From CAWKAV01 sp963847735 (GTDB lineage: Bacteria > Desulfobacterota > Desulfuromonadia > Desulfuromonadales > BM103), in assembly GCA_963847735.1 (NCBI GenBank), contig CAWKAV010000010.1, positions 40,435-104,434 on the forward strand: a stretch of DNA of 64,000 bases, given 5' to 3'. Both the position numbers and the translations under genes were made by a program. Positions within the stretch are counted from its first letter, which is position 1, and every line of letters begins with the position of its first letter. Under the pieces are notes generated by a model. It did not search any database, was not told where the DNA came from, and saw only the letters and a program-made list of their open reading frames with translations. Positions 28,100-37,140 of this stretch are shown piece by piece.

Positions 28100-28258
28100 T
28101 TATTTGACTCCCCAGCGTGCAATCAACTTGAACCGGTCTCTGACATCCAGCCATTCGACATCAACCATGTATTTGTGGCTCTCCCGAAACTTGAACCTGG
28201 TTGCTCCGGTCGCTATCAAAATCACGAATGACGATAATAAAAGAAATAGAAAAGCCAT
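28100..28258 (-). CDS. Small single-span membrane protein
   Basis: 52 residues: a hydrophobic N-terminus (MAFLFLLLSSFVILIATG) and a basic, tryptophan-containing tail (VEWLDVRDRFKLIARWG). GTGGAG lies 6 bases before the ATG at 28258. It sits on the minus strand just upstream of the argO-like gene (67-base gap) and could be co-transcribed with it. Family not recognised. Opposite-strand open frames over this stretch show no start signal. Confidence 0.5.
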   Translation of the reverse strand: MAFLFLLLSSFVILIATGATRFKFRESHKYMVDVEWLDVRDRFKLIARWGVK

Positions 28259-28374
28259 GGTCATCTCCACTATCCGGGTTTATTTATCCTGCCTTTCCGG
28301 GCAAAGTACTGTTTTGATATTTAAAAGTAAAATTAATTGTTTTATTCTATTATTAAATATGCTAATGAATCGTC

Positions 28375-29262
28375 ATGATCGACTACAAGCTTTTAGAGGC
28401 CTTGGCGATGGTTGTCCAGGAGGGCGGTTTTGAAAAAGCGGCTTCCTTTTTGAACTTGACCCAGTCTGCTGTTTCACAGCGGATCAGGCTCCTGGAAGAG
28501 CGTACGGGAAAAGTTCTGCTATCCAGGACTTCGCCGCCACAGCCGACAGATGCAGGGCAACAGCTGATTAAGCATTACCTGCAAGTCAGGCTGCTGGAAG
28601 ACGGGCTCGGCGAGGAAATGAGCGGGGGCCATGATGCCATGCCGATTCGCTTCGCCTTGGGCATCAACGCTGACAGCCTGTCCAGTTGGTTCCTGCCGGC
28701 AATCGGAGATCTCCTGCACGATGGCAGGATTTTAATTGACATGCATGTTGATGATCAGGAGCAAACCCACAAGTTGCTCAGGGACGGTGTCGTGGTCGGC
28801 TGCATCAGCGATACGGCGTCCCCTATGCAGGGGTGCAAGGTTGAGTTTTTAGGTACGATGAAATACCGGCTGCTTGCTCGACCGGATTTCATTGCCAAAT
28901 GGTTTCTCTCCGGGTTGACGGCCACCTCTGCTGAATATGCTCCTGCCGTCATTTTTAACCGCAAGGACATGCTGCACTATAAAATTTTACAGGAGGTGCT
29001 AGGTACGGCAGTGAAACCTAAGGCCGTGCATTACGTCCCCTCGAATGAGCAATTCATGCTGATGATCAGCTCTGGATACGCTTACGGGATGGTTCCTGAT
29101 TGGCAGAGCAAGACGTTACGAAAGGCTGGGGAGGTTGTTGAGGTACATGAAAGAGCCCAAGGGTCTGTAAACCACTATTGGCATTGCTGGAATATTGAAT
29201 CCGTGCCCTTGAAGACACTCTCGAAGCTGCTTGTGAGCAGAGCGAAGACCCTGCTCTCGTGA
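28375..29262 (+). CDS. argP: LysR regulator, ArgP/LysG type
   Basis: 295 residues with an N-terminal winged helix-turn-helix (GFEKAASFLNLTQSAVSQRI) and an ArgP-like effector domain. Divergent from the exporter, it probably activates it when a basic amino acid is in excess. The start at 28375 (MIDYKLLEAL) is the common one for this group. The intergenic stretch 28259-28374 is AT-rich and must hold the shared control region. Confidence 0.85.
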   Translation: MIDYKLLEALAMVVQEGGFEKAASFLNLTQSAVSQRIRLLEERTGKVLLSRTSPPQPTDAGQQLIKHYLQVRLLEDGLGEEMSGGHDAMPIRFALGINADSLSSWFLPAIGDLLHDGRILIDMHVDDQEQTHKLLRDGVVVGCISDTASPMQGCKVEFLGTMKYRLLARPDFIAKWFLSGLTATSAEYAPAVIFNRKDMLHYKILQEVLGTAVKPKAVHYVPSNEQFMLMISSGYAYGMVPDWQSKTLRKAGEVVEVHERAQGSVNHYWHCWNIESVPLKTLSKLLVSRAKTLLS

Positions 29263-29428
29263 ATTAGTGGCCTCAGCTTGCATGGTGACGGCCAACATGG
29301 TCTCTCGAATCAGCTAATGAGTACAATAAAACGTAAATAGCCCGGATGAAAAAGCAGTAATGAATGGTCATGCCTGGTTCGCGTGCCCCGAAGGGCATTG
29401 GCGATATGACTCTGTTATGGTCGAGTTT

Positions 29429-30484
29429 TCAACGATTAGACTTCTCTGAAATTATCTCCTCGATGTTACTGTAAATATATCGTGCAACAACTTTGTCTCC
29501 AGCCTGCTTGAGGTGTACCCCGTCATCCTTGTAGACATCCGTGTGTGTTTCGAGAATCTGTGTGGCGTCATGGACATAGCTGAGATGGTTGGGTAACGAC
29601 ATGATATCTTTGTAAAGAGACAGGACATCGTGCTTATATTCCTCCCCCTTTGCAATGCCTTTATCATTGGAATGGATGCTGTTAAAGAATGCGAAAGGCT
29701 GGATGAAGGCGACGAATTCCGCGCCGTTGGCCTGTGCAACGGCATTCATTAATTGAATATTTCTTTTGTACTGCTCTGAATGCCCAAGTTTGCTTTTCAT
29801 CCCAAACGTATAATAAAGCTGTGACTTGTCTTCTTTGTCAAAAAGGCTTTTGAAGAGCGTAATCGAGCTGGGCAAAAATTTCGGATACGACTTCTTTGCA
29901 AGCGTCTCGAATAGTTCTTTTTGATATTTGCTGACCATGGGGTAGGGCAACTGACTATACTTCCCCCTGTCATTAATGCCGCTGTACGAGATAACAATAT
30001 CCGGCTGAAACTCCAGGCCATCTCTGATTAGCTTCAATAATTCCTGATTCGTTGAGTAGCCGCCCGTCCCACCATTGACAACACTGCCGGGCTGACCTTT
30101 TTCTTTGAGGATTTTCGAAAGCTCTTCCGGCCAGCTATAGCCATAATTGACCCCGTCGGTAGTAGAGCCGCCTAATGCAAGGATCACCGGATGGTTGATC
30201 TCAGAGAGTGATTTTTCGTAAACGACAAAACCGGAGATCCAGGTATATTCCTGGCTCAGATTTTTTACGTAACTTTCATTTTCACCATGAGCATAACCTA
30301 GATGGGGATCAAGGGTGCGGTACTTTTCGCCAGCTCGTGCTCCCTCAACGGTCGTTTTCTTATTAATAAAAAATGGGCATTCAACCCCTTTATATTGCAA
30401 AACCGCAAAGGAGATTGTCTCGATCAGAAAAATCAAAACTATCGTATTTAAAATGACAATTATAGCTGATTTTTTAATATTCAT
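29429..30484 (-). CDS. SGNH/GDSL-type hydrolase with N-terminal membrane anchor
   Basis: 351 residues: one membrane span at the N-terminus, then the hydrolase with block I GGSTTDG (Ser), block III SGIND (Asn) and a final DGVHL with the Asp/His pair. It should act on an O-acyl group at the outer face of the inner membrane. It follows the carbamoyltransferase by about 135 bases on the same strand, a pairing seen in the SxtJ/DUF5989 neighbourhood. Confidence 0.85.
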   Translation of the reverse strand: MNIKKSAIIVILNTIVLIFLIETISFAVLQYKGVECPFFINKKTTVEGARAGEKYRTLDPHLGYAHGENESYVKNLSQEYTWISGFVVYEKSLSEINHPVILALGGSTTDGVNYGYSWPEELSKILKEKGQPGSVVNGGTGGYSTNQELLKLIRDGLEFQPDIVISYSGINDRGKYSQLPYPMVSKYQKELFETLAKKSYPKFLPSSITLFKSLFDKEDKSQLYYTFGMKSKLGHSEQYKRNIQLMNAVAQANGAEFVAFIQPFAFFNSIHSNDKGIAKGEEYKHDVLSLYKDIMSLPNHLSYVHDATQILETHTDVYKDDGVHLKQAGDKVVARYIYSNIEEIISEKSNR

Positions 30485-30620
30485 CTCCTGACCTTACCTG
30501 GCAGCTAAATTCAACGTGTAGCAACTGGGAAGATACGAGTATGGTGCAGACAATGAATTTTTAAGAGATCATTTGTTTTGAAGACTGCTTGGAAAAGCAC
30601 GATTGGCGCAGGGGTCAACC

Positions 30621-32477
30621 TTAGTCCAACTCATACCGGCCTTTCCAGTAGTCCCGGTCTTCGTGCTGCGGTTGATCCGTTTTCCTGAAGAGGTAGTCTC
30701 CCATGACCAGGAAATCCATCTCGGTTCCCATGAAGCACCGGTAGGCATCTTCAGGGGTACATACGATCGGCTCGCCCCGAACATTGAAACTGGTGTTCAC
30801 AACGACACCGTAGCCTGTGAGCTGCCTGAAACTGTCAATCAGCTTCCAGTAGCGAGGGTTCGTGTCCTTGTTGACGCTTTGGATGCGTGCTGAATAGTCG
30901 ATGTGCGTGATGGAAGGTACATCGGAGCGCAAATGATAGAGCCGGTCGTAGAGAGGAAGATCACTGTAACCCTCCGGCAGAGGGTGGCAGCGGCTGGGTT
31001 GGACCGGGGCGACCAGAAGCATGTAAGGCGAGGGTCTGTCCAGTTCAAAGAATGTCTGGTTGCATTCTTCCATGACTGAAGGTGCAAACGGCCGGAAGCC
31101 CTCCCGGTACTTGATCTTGAGGTTGAGTTTTTTCTGCATGTCCGGCTGGCGCGGGTCGCCGATGATGCTGCGGTTCCCCAGGGCACGTGGACCGTATTCC
31201 ATTCGTCCCTGGAACCATCCGACCACATTGCCTTCCGAAATCAGGTGCGCGACATCGTGGCACAGCTGGTCGAAGTTATCGTATTCCTGAGAAATAGCCT
31301 TGTAGCGTCGGGCGGTTTTCTGAATGTCCAGGCGGCTGTATTCAGGACCCAACAAAGCCCCCTTCATCTTGTCAGGACTTGTCAGGGTCCTCTGCTCGCC
31401 CATCCAGATGTGCCAGCCAGCCAGGGCTGCGCCGAGCGCCCCGCCGGCGTCACCTGACGCGGGTTGGATCCAAATATCATCGAACAGGCCGCTGCGCAGG
31501 AGCTTGCCGTTGGCGACACAGTTCAATGCGACGCCACCGGCCATCACCAGGGACTTGCAACCGGTCAGTTCCTTGGCAGTTCCGGCAAGCTTTAAAACGA
31601 TCTCTTCGGTCACTTCCTGGATCGCCAGGGCCATGTCCATGTAATTCTGGTCTAGCCCCGTTTCGGAAGGGCGTGCAGGAATGCCGAACAGTTCCTCCCA
31701 TGCCTGGTTGTTGCACATGGTCAGACCGGTCGCATAGTCAAAATAATCCATGTTCAAAAGAAACGAGCCGTCTTCACGAACATCAACCAGCTCTTCGTAA
31801 ATCTTGGCCTTCCATTCAGAGACCTTGGCGCCGTCCGGGGTGCCGTAGGGTGCCAGGCCCATCAGCTTGTATTCCCCGCTGTTGACCTTGAAGCCACAGT
31901 AATAGGTGAAGGCCGAGTAGAGCAGCCCCAGCGAGTGGGGGAAATCGAGCTGCTTGAGAATCTGGATGTGATGTCCCTGCCCGAAGCCAATGGTTGTGGT
32001 CGCCCACTCCCCGACCCCATCCAGAGTCAGGATGGCGGCCTCTTCGAACGGTGACGGGTAAAAGGCGCTGCTGGCATGGGACAGGTGGTGTTCCGGAAAG
32101 ATGAGTGGTGGGCATGCTCCCCCAAGCGTTTCAAATTCACGCTTGAGGTTCTGGCGCATCAACAACTTCTCTTTGATCCAGACCGGAATGCCTGAAAGGA
32201 AACTCTTCAACCCCTTCGGGGCAAAGCTGTGATAGGTTTCCAGCAGGCGTTCGAACTTGATATAGGGCTTGTCATAGAAAGCAACGGCAGTAATGTCTGA
32301 AAGCTCGAGGCCGGTTTCGTCAAGCACATAGCGGATTGCGTTGGCCGGGAAGCCAGAGTCCTGCTTCTTGCGCGTAAAACGCTCTTCATGGGCCGCCGCA
32401 ACGATCTCTCCATCAATGATCAGAGCCGCCGCGCTGTCGTGGTAGTATGCAGAAACGCCCAGGATGGCTTTTGACAT
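30621..32477 (-). CDS. NodU/CmcH-family carbamoyltransferase
   Basis: 618 residues with the hallmark opening GVSAYYHDSAAALI, the metal-site HHLSHASSAFYPS, the GEYKLMGLAPYG and AGGVALNCVANGK stretches, and a C-terminal QGRMEYGPRALGNRSI with the family's GPRALGNR. It transfers a carbamoyl group from carbamoyl-phosphate to a hydroxyl of a sugar or small molecule. Neighbours (SxtJ, DUF5989, SGNH hydrolase) suggest a cell-envelope or secreted glycan substrate; the precise substrate is unknown. Confidence 0.93.
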   Translation of the reverse strand: MSKAILGVSAYYHDSAAALIIDGEIVAAAHEERFTRKKQDSGFPANAIRYVLDETGLELSDITAVAFYDKPYIKFERLLETYHSFAPKGLKSFLSGIPVWIKEKLLMRQNLKREFETLGGACPPLIFPEHHLSHASSAFYPSPFEEAAILTLDGVGEWATTTIGFGQGHHIQILKQLDFPHSLGLLYSAFTYYCGFKVNSGEYKLMGLAPYGTPDGAKVSEWKAKIYEELVDVREDGSFLLNMDYFDYATGLTMCNNQAWEELFGIPARPSETGLDQNYMDMALAIQEVTEEIVLKLAGTAKELTGCKSLVMAGGVALNCVANGKLLRSGLFDDIWIQPASGDAGGALGAALAGWHIWMGEQRTLTSPDKMKGALLGPEYSRLDIQKTARRYKAISQEYDNFDQLCHDVAHLISEGNVVGWFQGRMEYGPRALGNRSIIGDPRQPDMQKKLNLKIKYREGFRPFAPSVMEECNQTFFELDRPSPYMLLVAPVQPSRCHPLPEGYSDLPLYDRLYHLRSDVPSITHIDYSARIQSVNKDTNPRYWKLIDSFRQLTGYGVVVNTSFNVRGEPIVCTPEDAYRCFMGTEMDFLVMGDYLFRKTDQPQHEDRDYWKGRYELD

Positions 32478-32489
32478 CAGCTTGGCACT

Positions 32490-32639
32490 CTAGAAAAGCG
32501 TGTAAATAAAGGGGGCAATCGCCGAGCCGCTGGTAAAAACGATCAGGACTCCAAACAGCAAAAGCACGAGAATAATTGGCAATAACCAGAACTTTTTTCT
32601 GACCTTGAGAAAGCCCCAAAGGTCTTTGAGCATGTCCAT
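32490..32639 (-). CDS. DUF5989 small membrane protein
   Basis: 49 residues: MDMLKDLWGFLKVRKKFW followed by a single hydrophobic span and the ending FTSGSAIAPFIYTLF, the characteristic DUF5989 pattern. It sits 12 bases upstream of the carbamoyltransferase start and 19 bases after the SxtJ gene, so the three are almost certainly one operon. Role unknown; perhaps a partner of SxtJ or the transferase. Its short length means it is easily missed. Confidence 0.88.
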   Translation of the reverse strand: MDMLKDLWGFLKVRKKFWLLPIILVLLLFGVLIVFTSGSAIAPFIYTLF

Positions 32640-32658
32640 GATGACTCAGCCTCAAAAT

Positions 32659-33048
32659 TTAGTATGGGTGGTCAAGGTCCTGGCGAGTGAACTGGTGGTC
32701 CCGATCATGAAAGACCGAATTCCGCCCCTGTTTCCATTTCCCCAGCTGCATGGCATCTTTTCCCATAAAACGTCGGGCCAAGCCTACGGGGGTGACCATG
32801 CAATAGAACAAAACCGTTAACAAAACACGAGACACCACTGTGCCGAGTCTATGCGAAAATCCGAACCAGAATTTAGCAAAAGGGCGGAAAAGGTTCGGTG
32901 CCGTCATGACGACCACCAACAGGATGGTGCCAATCAGCAGGAACTGATTCAGGCCTGACGTCAAGGCAATGATCAGGCAGATCAGGACCAGCGCCAGCCC
33001 GGCGTCCTTGGCTTGCGATGGTGAGGTATGTTCCGAAAAGTGAGACAT
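32659..33048 (-). CDS. SxtJ-family membrane protein
   Basis: 129 residues with three to four spans and the tail PVGLARRFMGKDAMQLGKW typical of SxtJ-like proteins that sit beside carbamoyltransferases. The start at 33048 (MSHFSEH) is a choice between weak options, as no clear SD is present and the frame stays open to 33129. First gene of the SxtJ-DUF5989-carbamoyltransferase-SGNH set. Function not established. Confidence 0.75.
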   Translation of the reverse strand: MSHFSEHTSPSQAKDAGLALVLICLIIALTSGLNQFLLIGTILLVVVMTAPNLFRPFAKFWFGFSHRLGTVVSRVLLTVLFYCMVTPVGLARRFMGKDAMQLGKWKQGRNSVFHDRDHQFTRQDLDHPY

Positions 33049-33285
33049 TAAGAGTGTCGAGTTAATAAGTTGTGAGCCTGCTTTATTGATTCGTGACTTA
33101 ATATTAGCAGATGAGATTGACAAAATCATAGTAATTTCTGATTGACAAGATCGGGTTGACAGATGTCAAGATGTTTTTTAAGGCAGCTTACCAACAAGAT
33201 TTGTGTTGGCTAAATTGTTTCTTCAAGGGTTGATGCGCAGCGATGGAATGGCCCAGATGCTGGAGTTTAAACCGGGGTGAGGAAA

Positions 33286-34173
33286 ATGAGTGACATCATC
33301 ACCTGGCTGATTGGCGTAGAGACGTCGGCGGCCAACCTTTACGAGGAAGCTGCCATTGTTTTCCGTGGGGATGATGGTTTCTCAAGGCTTTTGTCACGGA
33401 TGGCTGTGGAAGAAAGAGAGCATGAGAAATTATTACAGCAGGCCAGTGCATCCATCTCAGACGATGAGATGAAAAGTGCGAGTTTTTCCTTTGACGATGA
33501 GTTCCGCTGCAACATTGAAACGCCATTCTCCCGGGCCTGGTGTTTGCTGCAAGACGGTGCCTTGACCAAAACCGCTATGGTCGACATTCTTGTCGAGGCG
33601 GAATTCTCAGAATGGAATGAAGTTTTCCTCTATACCCTGGACGTTTTGAATGTTTCGAAAGAAGAGATCCAAAAGTTTGTTTCAGATGTCGAACAGCACC
33701 GGGTGCATGTCCAGGAGTACATCACTTCACTGCCCGATGGGAACCGGCTCTTCCAAAGGATCAGAAAACGCTCTCAAACTGGCGACAAGCGGGTTCTGAT
33801 CGTCGAAAGCAACCATGCCGTGGCCCGTATGCTGGAGGCCTTGGCTGGGGACCCGAGCGAAGTGGTCATTGCCCGTGATGGCCAAGAGGGGCTTTTCAAC
33901 ATTCGGCAAAAACACTTTGACCTGATCGTTTCAGAAATTGAATTGCCGAAAATGAACGGTATCGAGATGTACCAGCAGGCGTTGGCAATTGACCCCTCTT
34001 TATATCGTCGCTTCATGTTCTTCACCGGTACGGAAAATCGAGAATATCTGGATTTCGTCAGGTCCTCGAATTTATCCATGCTGCCAAAGCCGTCGCCAGT
34101 GAGGTTGATTCGTACCATGATGAATAAGCTTCTGGCTTTAACTTCTGTTCCGCAGGGTTCTACGATTCACTGA
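33286..34173 (+). CDS. Ferritin-like domain fused to a pseudo-receiver (copy 1)
   Basis: 295 residues. Residues 1-150 form a four-helix ferritin/rubrerythrin-like domain with candidate diiron ligands: E20/E21, an ExxH pair (E43, H46), E104/E106/E109 and E136, H138, H141. Residues 165-285 form a receiver fold, but the acidic pocket is ES instead of DD (E174), the phospho-acceptor is Glu (E217 in VSEIELP), while T247 and K268 remain. Normal phosphorylation seems unlikely; the Glu could mimic an active state. A paralogue lies at 54593. GTG at 33277 is a less likely start. Confidence 0.8.
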   Translation: MSDIITWLIGVETSAANLYEEAAIVFRGDDGFSRLLSRMAVEEREHEKLLQQASASISDDEMKSASFSFDDEFRCNIETPFSRAWCLLQDGALTKTAMVDILVEAEFSEWNEVFLYTLDVLNVSKEEIQKFVSDVEQHRVHVQEYITSLPDGNRLFQRIRKRSQTGDKRVLIVESNHAVARMLEALAGDPSEVVIARDGQEGLFNIRQKHFDLIVSEIELPKMNGIEMYQQALAIDPSLYRRFMFFTGTENREYLDFVRSSNLSMLPKPSPVRLIRTMMNKLLALTSVPQGSTIH

Positions 34174-34208
34174 TGCTCTGGGAACACCCCCTCCTCAAAA
34201 AAAACTGA

Positions 34209-34942
34209 TCGATCGATGATACAACGGAGACCCTGGCTCGCACGGACCGCCGGGGCAAAGCCAAGTTTGCCGATCTGAAAGAGTGCCTGCTGCGATGCCG
34301 GGGCCGGTTTCAGAGAGTTGCCGCCAACTACTGCAGTGACCGCCGGTTAATTGGTGTTCCCGGTGAAATCTTCTGCCGGCTTAACAACTTCTCCAACGAT
34401 GGCCTCGCCCGGAAGATAGAAGGCCATGGCGGTGAAACCTGGGTTGCCGATATGAGCGAGTGGGGTTACTATTCGAATTATTGGGAGATGGAAGTACTTC
34501 GTGCGTTTGAAAACCCGCGATCCCTGCGCATGCCCGATGCCTTGTTGTCCGATAGGATTCAACGACGCAACGAGCATGAGTTGACAGCACTCTTTTCTGA
34601 AATCCTTATAGTCTGGGAGGAACCTTCCCATGTTAAAGTGATTGTTGATCATGGTCGCGCTATCTGGATCCGTATGCTGGCCTGGGGGAGATGATTCTCA
34701 ACCTGGGAAAAGCGTTCTGGCTGCATAAAAAGGATGCGGACGGCATGGTCGATATCAGCCCTTTCTCCTGCATGGACAGGATTCCGATCGGCAACTTCTA
34801 TTTCGACGGCACCCAGACCAATCTTGACGAAGGTGTCGGGATATTTATGGAACTGGCGGCCCATTATTCGAGGAACAAAAAGCACCAGCGCAGGGTCCCT
34901 TCATATTTCGACCCGTCTCACAGGGTGAGGGATGTTGCCTGA
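34209..34942 (+). pseudogene. Decayed acyl-CoA dehydratase activase-related gene (C-terminal part)
   Basis: The frame from 34209 reads through LIGVPGEIFCRLNNFSNDGL and GGETWVADMSEWGYYSNY to a stop at 34692-34694. The next frame picks up LGEMILNLGKAFWLHKK, SPFSCM and IPIGNFYFDGTQTNLDEG. These are the ordered motifs of the 2-hydroxyacyl-CoA dehydratase activase-related family (DUF2229/CoA-activase group). The N-terminus is missing, a frameshift sits near 34680-34695, and a block between SPFSCM and RIPIGNF is deleted, so the gene is a relic. Confidence 0.75.
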
Positions 34943-34963
34943 ATAATCAGCCTGGAGAAATTG

Positions 34964-35332
34964 ATGGGGGTTATCTATAGAGCCGCGGCACAGCTTGTTC
35001 TGGGTCTTCATGTCCTGTTTTCACTGGTCGCCATGTTCGGCGGCTTCGCCCTGCTCATCCACCTGTCATGGATGTGGGTTCACCTGCCGCTATTAATCTG
35101 GGCGGTTGCCGTCAACCTCTTTGGCTGGACCTGTCCTTTGACGCCGCTTGAGAAGAAACTCTTGAAAGCCGGGGGGAGCCAGGCGTACGACGGGGGATTC
35201 CTGGTCAATTATCTCGGCCCGCTGCTGAACCTTGACAATCAGACTTCTAGAAAGCTCGAAGTTCAAACGGCAAGTGTTCTTTTAGTCTGGAACATGCTGG
35301 TTTATGTCGGAATCTTCCTGACGTATGGGTGA
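34964..35332 (+). CDS. DUF2784 membrane protein
   Basis: 122 residues, about four spans, with the family motif WTCPLTPLEKKL and YLGPL near the third span. DUF2784 proteins are small inner-membrane proteins of unknown role. GGAG lies 7 bases before the ATG at 34964. It is the first intact gene after the activase relic. Confidence 0.85.
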   Translation: MGVIYRAAAQLVLGLHVLFSLVAMFGGFALLIHLSWMWVHLPLLIWAVAVNLFGWTCPLTPLEKKLLKAGGSQAYDGGFLVNYLGPLLNLDNQTSRKLEVQTASVLLVWNMLVYVGIFLTYG

Positions 35333-35559
35333 AACGTTACGGAACTCTCCCACTGGTTAAATTCAGACGCTACATCAATCCCCTCATTAAGCAGGTCGCG
35401 CCTGGAGACTCAATTCTGGATGTCCTTTTAGTGCAACCAGGTGCCCCGCTGTGCTAACTGGGCCACTCCGAGCCCCACTTGCAATATTCGCCCCCCACTT
35501 GTTTGCACCAGGCAGCCAATTCCCCCACGTGCGCGGTGTGGCGTTTATCCCTTTCTGGA

Positions 35560-35733
35560 TTATTCTTCTCCAATCGTCGGACAGCAGCGCCATTCTGCAG
35601 GAGGCATGACAGTTGGGAGCGTTGGCATAACTCGTGGGTGCAGATATAGCCGGTTTTTTTCGTTCGTTGTCAGGGCGACGGAGCATTTGATGTCGCAAGA
35701 ATTACAGAGCGTCTCGGCTTGTTTTTGCCACAT
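35560..35733 (-). CDS. Small cysteine-motif protein
   Basis: 57 residues starting MWQKQAETLCNSCDIKCSV, with CxxC followed by another Cys, and a second Cys pair near the C-terminus (RCCPTIGEE). AAGGAG lies 8 bases before the ATG at 35733. It could be a small zinc- or cluster-binding protein. No family is recognised. Overlapping frames on both strands have poorer start signals. The surrounding 35333-36037 shows no other supported gene. Confidence 0.45.
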   Translation of the reverse strand: MWQKQAETLCNSCDIKCSVALTTNEKNRLYLHPRVMPTLPTVMPPAEWRCCPTIGEE

Positions 35734-35980
35734 TGGCTTGCTCCTTATTTACCTGGGTTACTACAAGATGCTCTGGAGCAAGGACGGCCCCGCTCCATTT
35801 TTTGAGGGGCTGCTTTCCGTGCACAAAGATGACGGTTTTAGTAATTTGTAGCAGGGGGATTGTCCGGCGCAAGTGGGCGCCCATAAGGATATGCGTTGCG
35901 ATATTTCTTCGCTTTGCAGTGAAGGCTCCGGTCCAGGTTCGGTCCTGTCGTAATTTTTTATTGGGGGAAGGTTTGAAGAA

Positions 35981-36008
35981 ATAAAAACCCCGTCAGGGGA
36001 AAGGGGTT
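35981..36008 (-). terminator. Terminator of the periplasmic protein gene
   Basis: On the minus strand AACCCC and GGGGTT (36003-36008 with 35986-35991) form a stem followed by TTTTTAT. Confidence 0.65.
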
Positions 36009-36037
36009 GGCCGAGGGAAGTCTTGCAAGGGGAGGGT

Positions 36038-36409
36038 TCAGTTCAGATCAACAAACATAGTCTTGCCGCCAAAAGCGTGCACGGAATCATGCCCCCGGAG
36101 CTCAACATTTTTTACCTCCCCGGGGATCTTCACTCCTGAAAGACTGCGTGTGAAGGGTTGTTCGTCTACATGGGGATGCGCTAGGATCCGTGTGCCGAGA
36201 ATCCTGCCGTCCGGTGCAAGAATCTCCCAGCGGTCGGCGTAATGATCCCAACCAGTATCAGCGTGTCTTAACGTCACCTCGAAACGATAGGTCTCCTCGT
36301 TTACCCGCTCGAATGTCACCGCAACAACATCAACCTCGCCGGCGAAGGCGGCATTGCCAAGGCATAACAAGCATAGGATAAGGCGAAACGATGGTTTCAT
36401 GATGAACAC
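36038..36409 (-). CDS. Hypothetical periplasmic protein
   Basis: 123 residues with a signal peptide (cleavage near AAFAG) and a compact all-beta-looking domain with HADTGWDHYADRWEILAPDG. I recall no named family. A second Met three residues in is an equally good start. A terminator follows the gene. Isolated; its neighbours give no clue to function. Confidence 0.7.
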   Translation of the reverse strand: MFIMKPSFRLILCLLCLGNAAFAGEVDVVAVTFERVNEETYRFEVTLRHADTGWDHYADRWEILAPDGRILGTRILAHPHVDEQPFTRSLSGVKIPGEVKNVELRGHDSVHAFGGKTMFVDLN

Positions 36410-36569
36410 ATATTGCTTAAGGTTTTCTTGATTCTAACAAATTATCGTTACTTGCCTATGTGCGACAATGTATAGCCAGGTGGTTTTCGATCATAAACGC
36501 AGCTCAGCAGTCACTTCAGCCCCAGGACCACCCCGGGACCTAAGCTCCGCCCAGAAGCTGTGAAGACGT

Positions 36570-36794
36570 TCATTCAGGCTCAGTCAGTGCTTGAATCCTC
36601 AGCAACGTCTTGACTTCACGTGTAATCAGAATGGTGAGATACGTACGGATGGTTGCTTCAGGGGCAACCCTCTCAAGGACTTCTAGATAGCTGCTGCGGA
36701 TGAAGTCGGCTTTGTCGGGGAACTCTTGACTTAACCGGTGGATGGCGTCTTCATGTTTGGTCTTTTCTGCTTCATCCAGAAGGATATGATCCAT
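36570..36794 (-). CDS. DUF3562-like small protein
   Basis: 74 residues, helical and acidic/basic, resembling DUF3562: an opening like IHRLSQEFPDKADFIRSSYLEVLERV followed by a (R)xxLTILITREVK helix. The start at 36794 removes a 60-residue extension that looks non-coding. Function unknown. Confidence 0.6.
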   Translation of the reverse strand: MDHILLDEAEKTKHEDAIHRLSQEFPDKADFIRSSYLEVLERVAPEATIRTYLTILITREVKTLLRIQALTEPE

Positions 36795-37052
36795 ATCCCA
36801 GCCTGTCCGGAAATAGCGGGTGTTGAAAAGAGAACGAAAAGGATGATGCAAGACTAGCAGAGCAGTAAGGCGTTGCAACGTTAGTTTTTCTTTAGAGGGT
36901 ATAAGTTTTAATCCCCTCCAACAAAAGGCTCCGGATTTGTTCCGGAGACAAACCCCCTCCCCGGAGGACACCAAAGCGGCGTTCCGTATGACCTCAAACT
37001 GTCTCTTGCGAATCTCCTCCGGTCCGGATCAGACCGGGAGAATATAAGGAAA

Positions 37053-37140
37053 GAGCGACCCCTGGAAGATCGCTCCTTGTATTGAATGATTGAAATGACT
37101 GAATCCGAAACAGCTGTGCACTGCTCCTGAAGTCGTCAGG
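37053..37140 (-). repeat. tRNA-Pro 3'-half relic plus terminator (copy a, degenerate)
   Basis: A hairpin GAGCGACC/GATCGCTC (37053-37075) lies next to a minus-strand sequence that keeps the shape T-stem, TTCGGAT loop, T-stem, acceptor 3' strand and NCA end. It is a worn member of the family described at 56649 and 59690. The rest of 36795-37377 shows no gene. Confidence 0.55.

Noticed and set aside
28083..28433. 116-codon plus-strand frame across the argO/argP gap
   Set aside because: It overlaps the better-supported argP start and the small minus-strand gene and has no SD.
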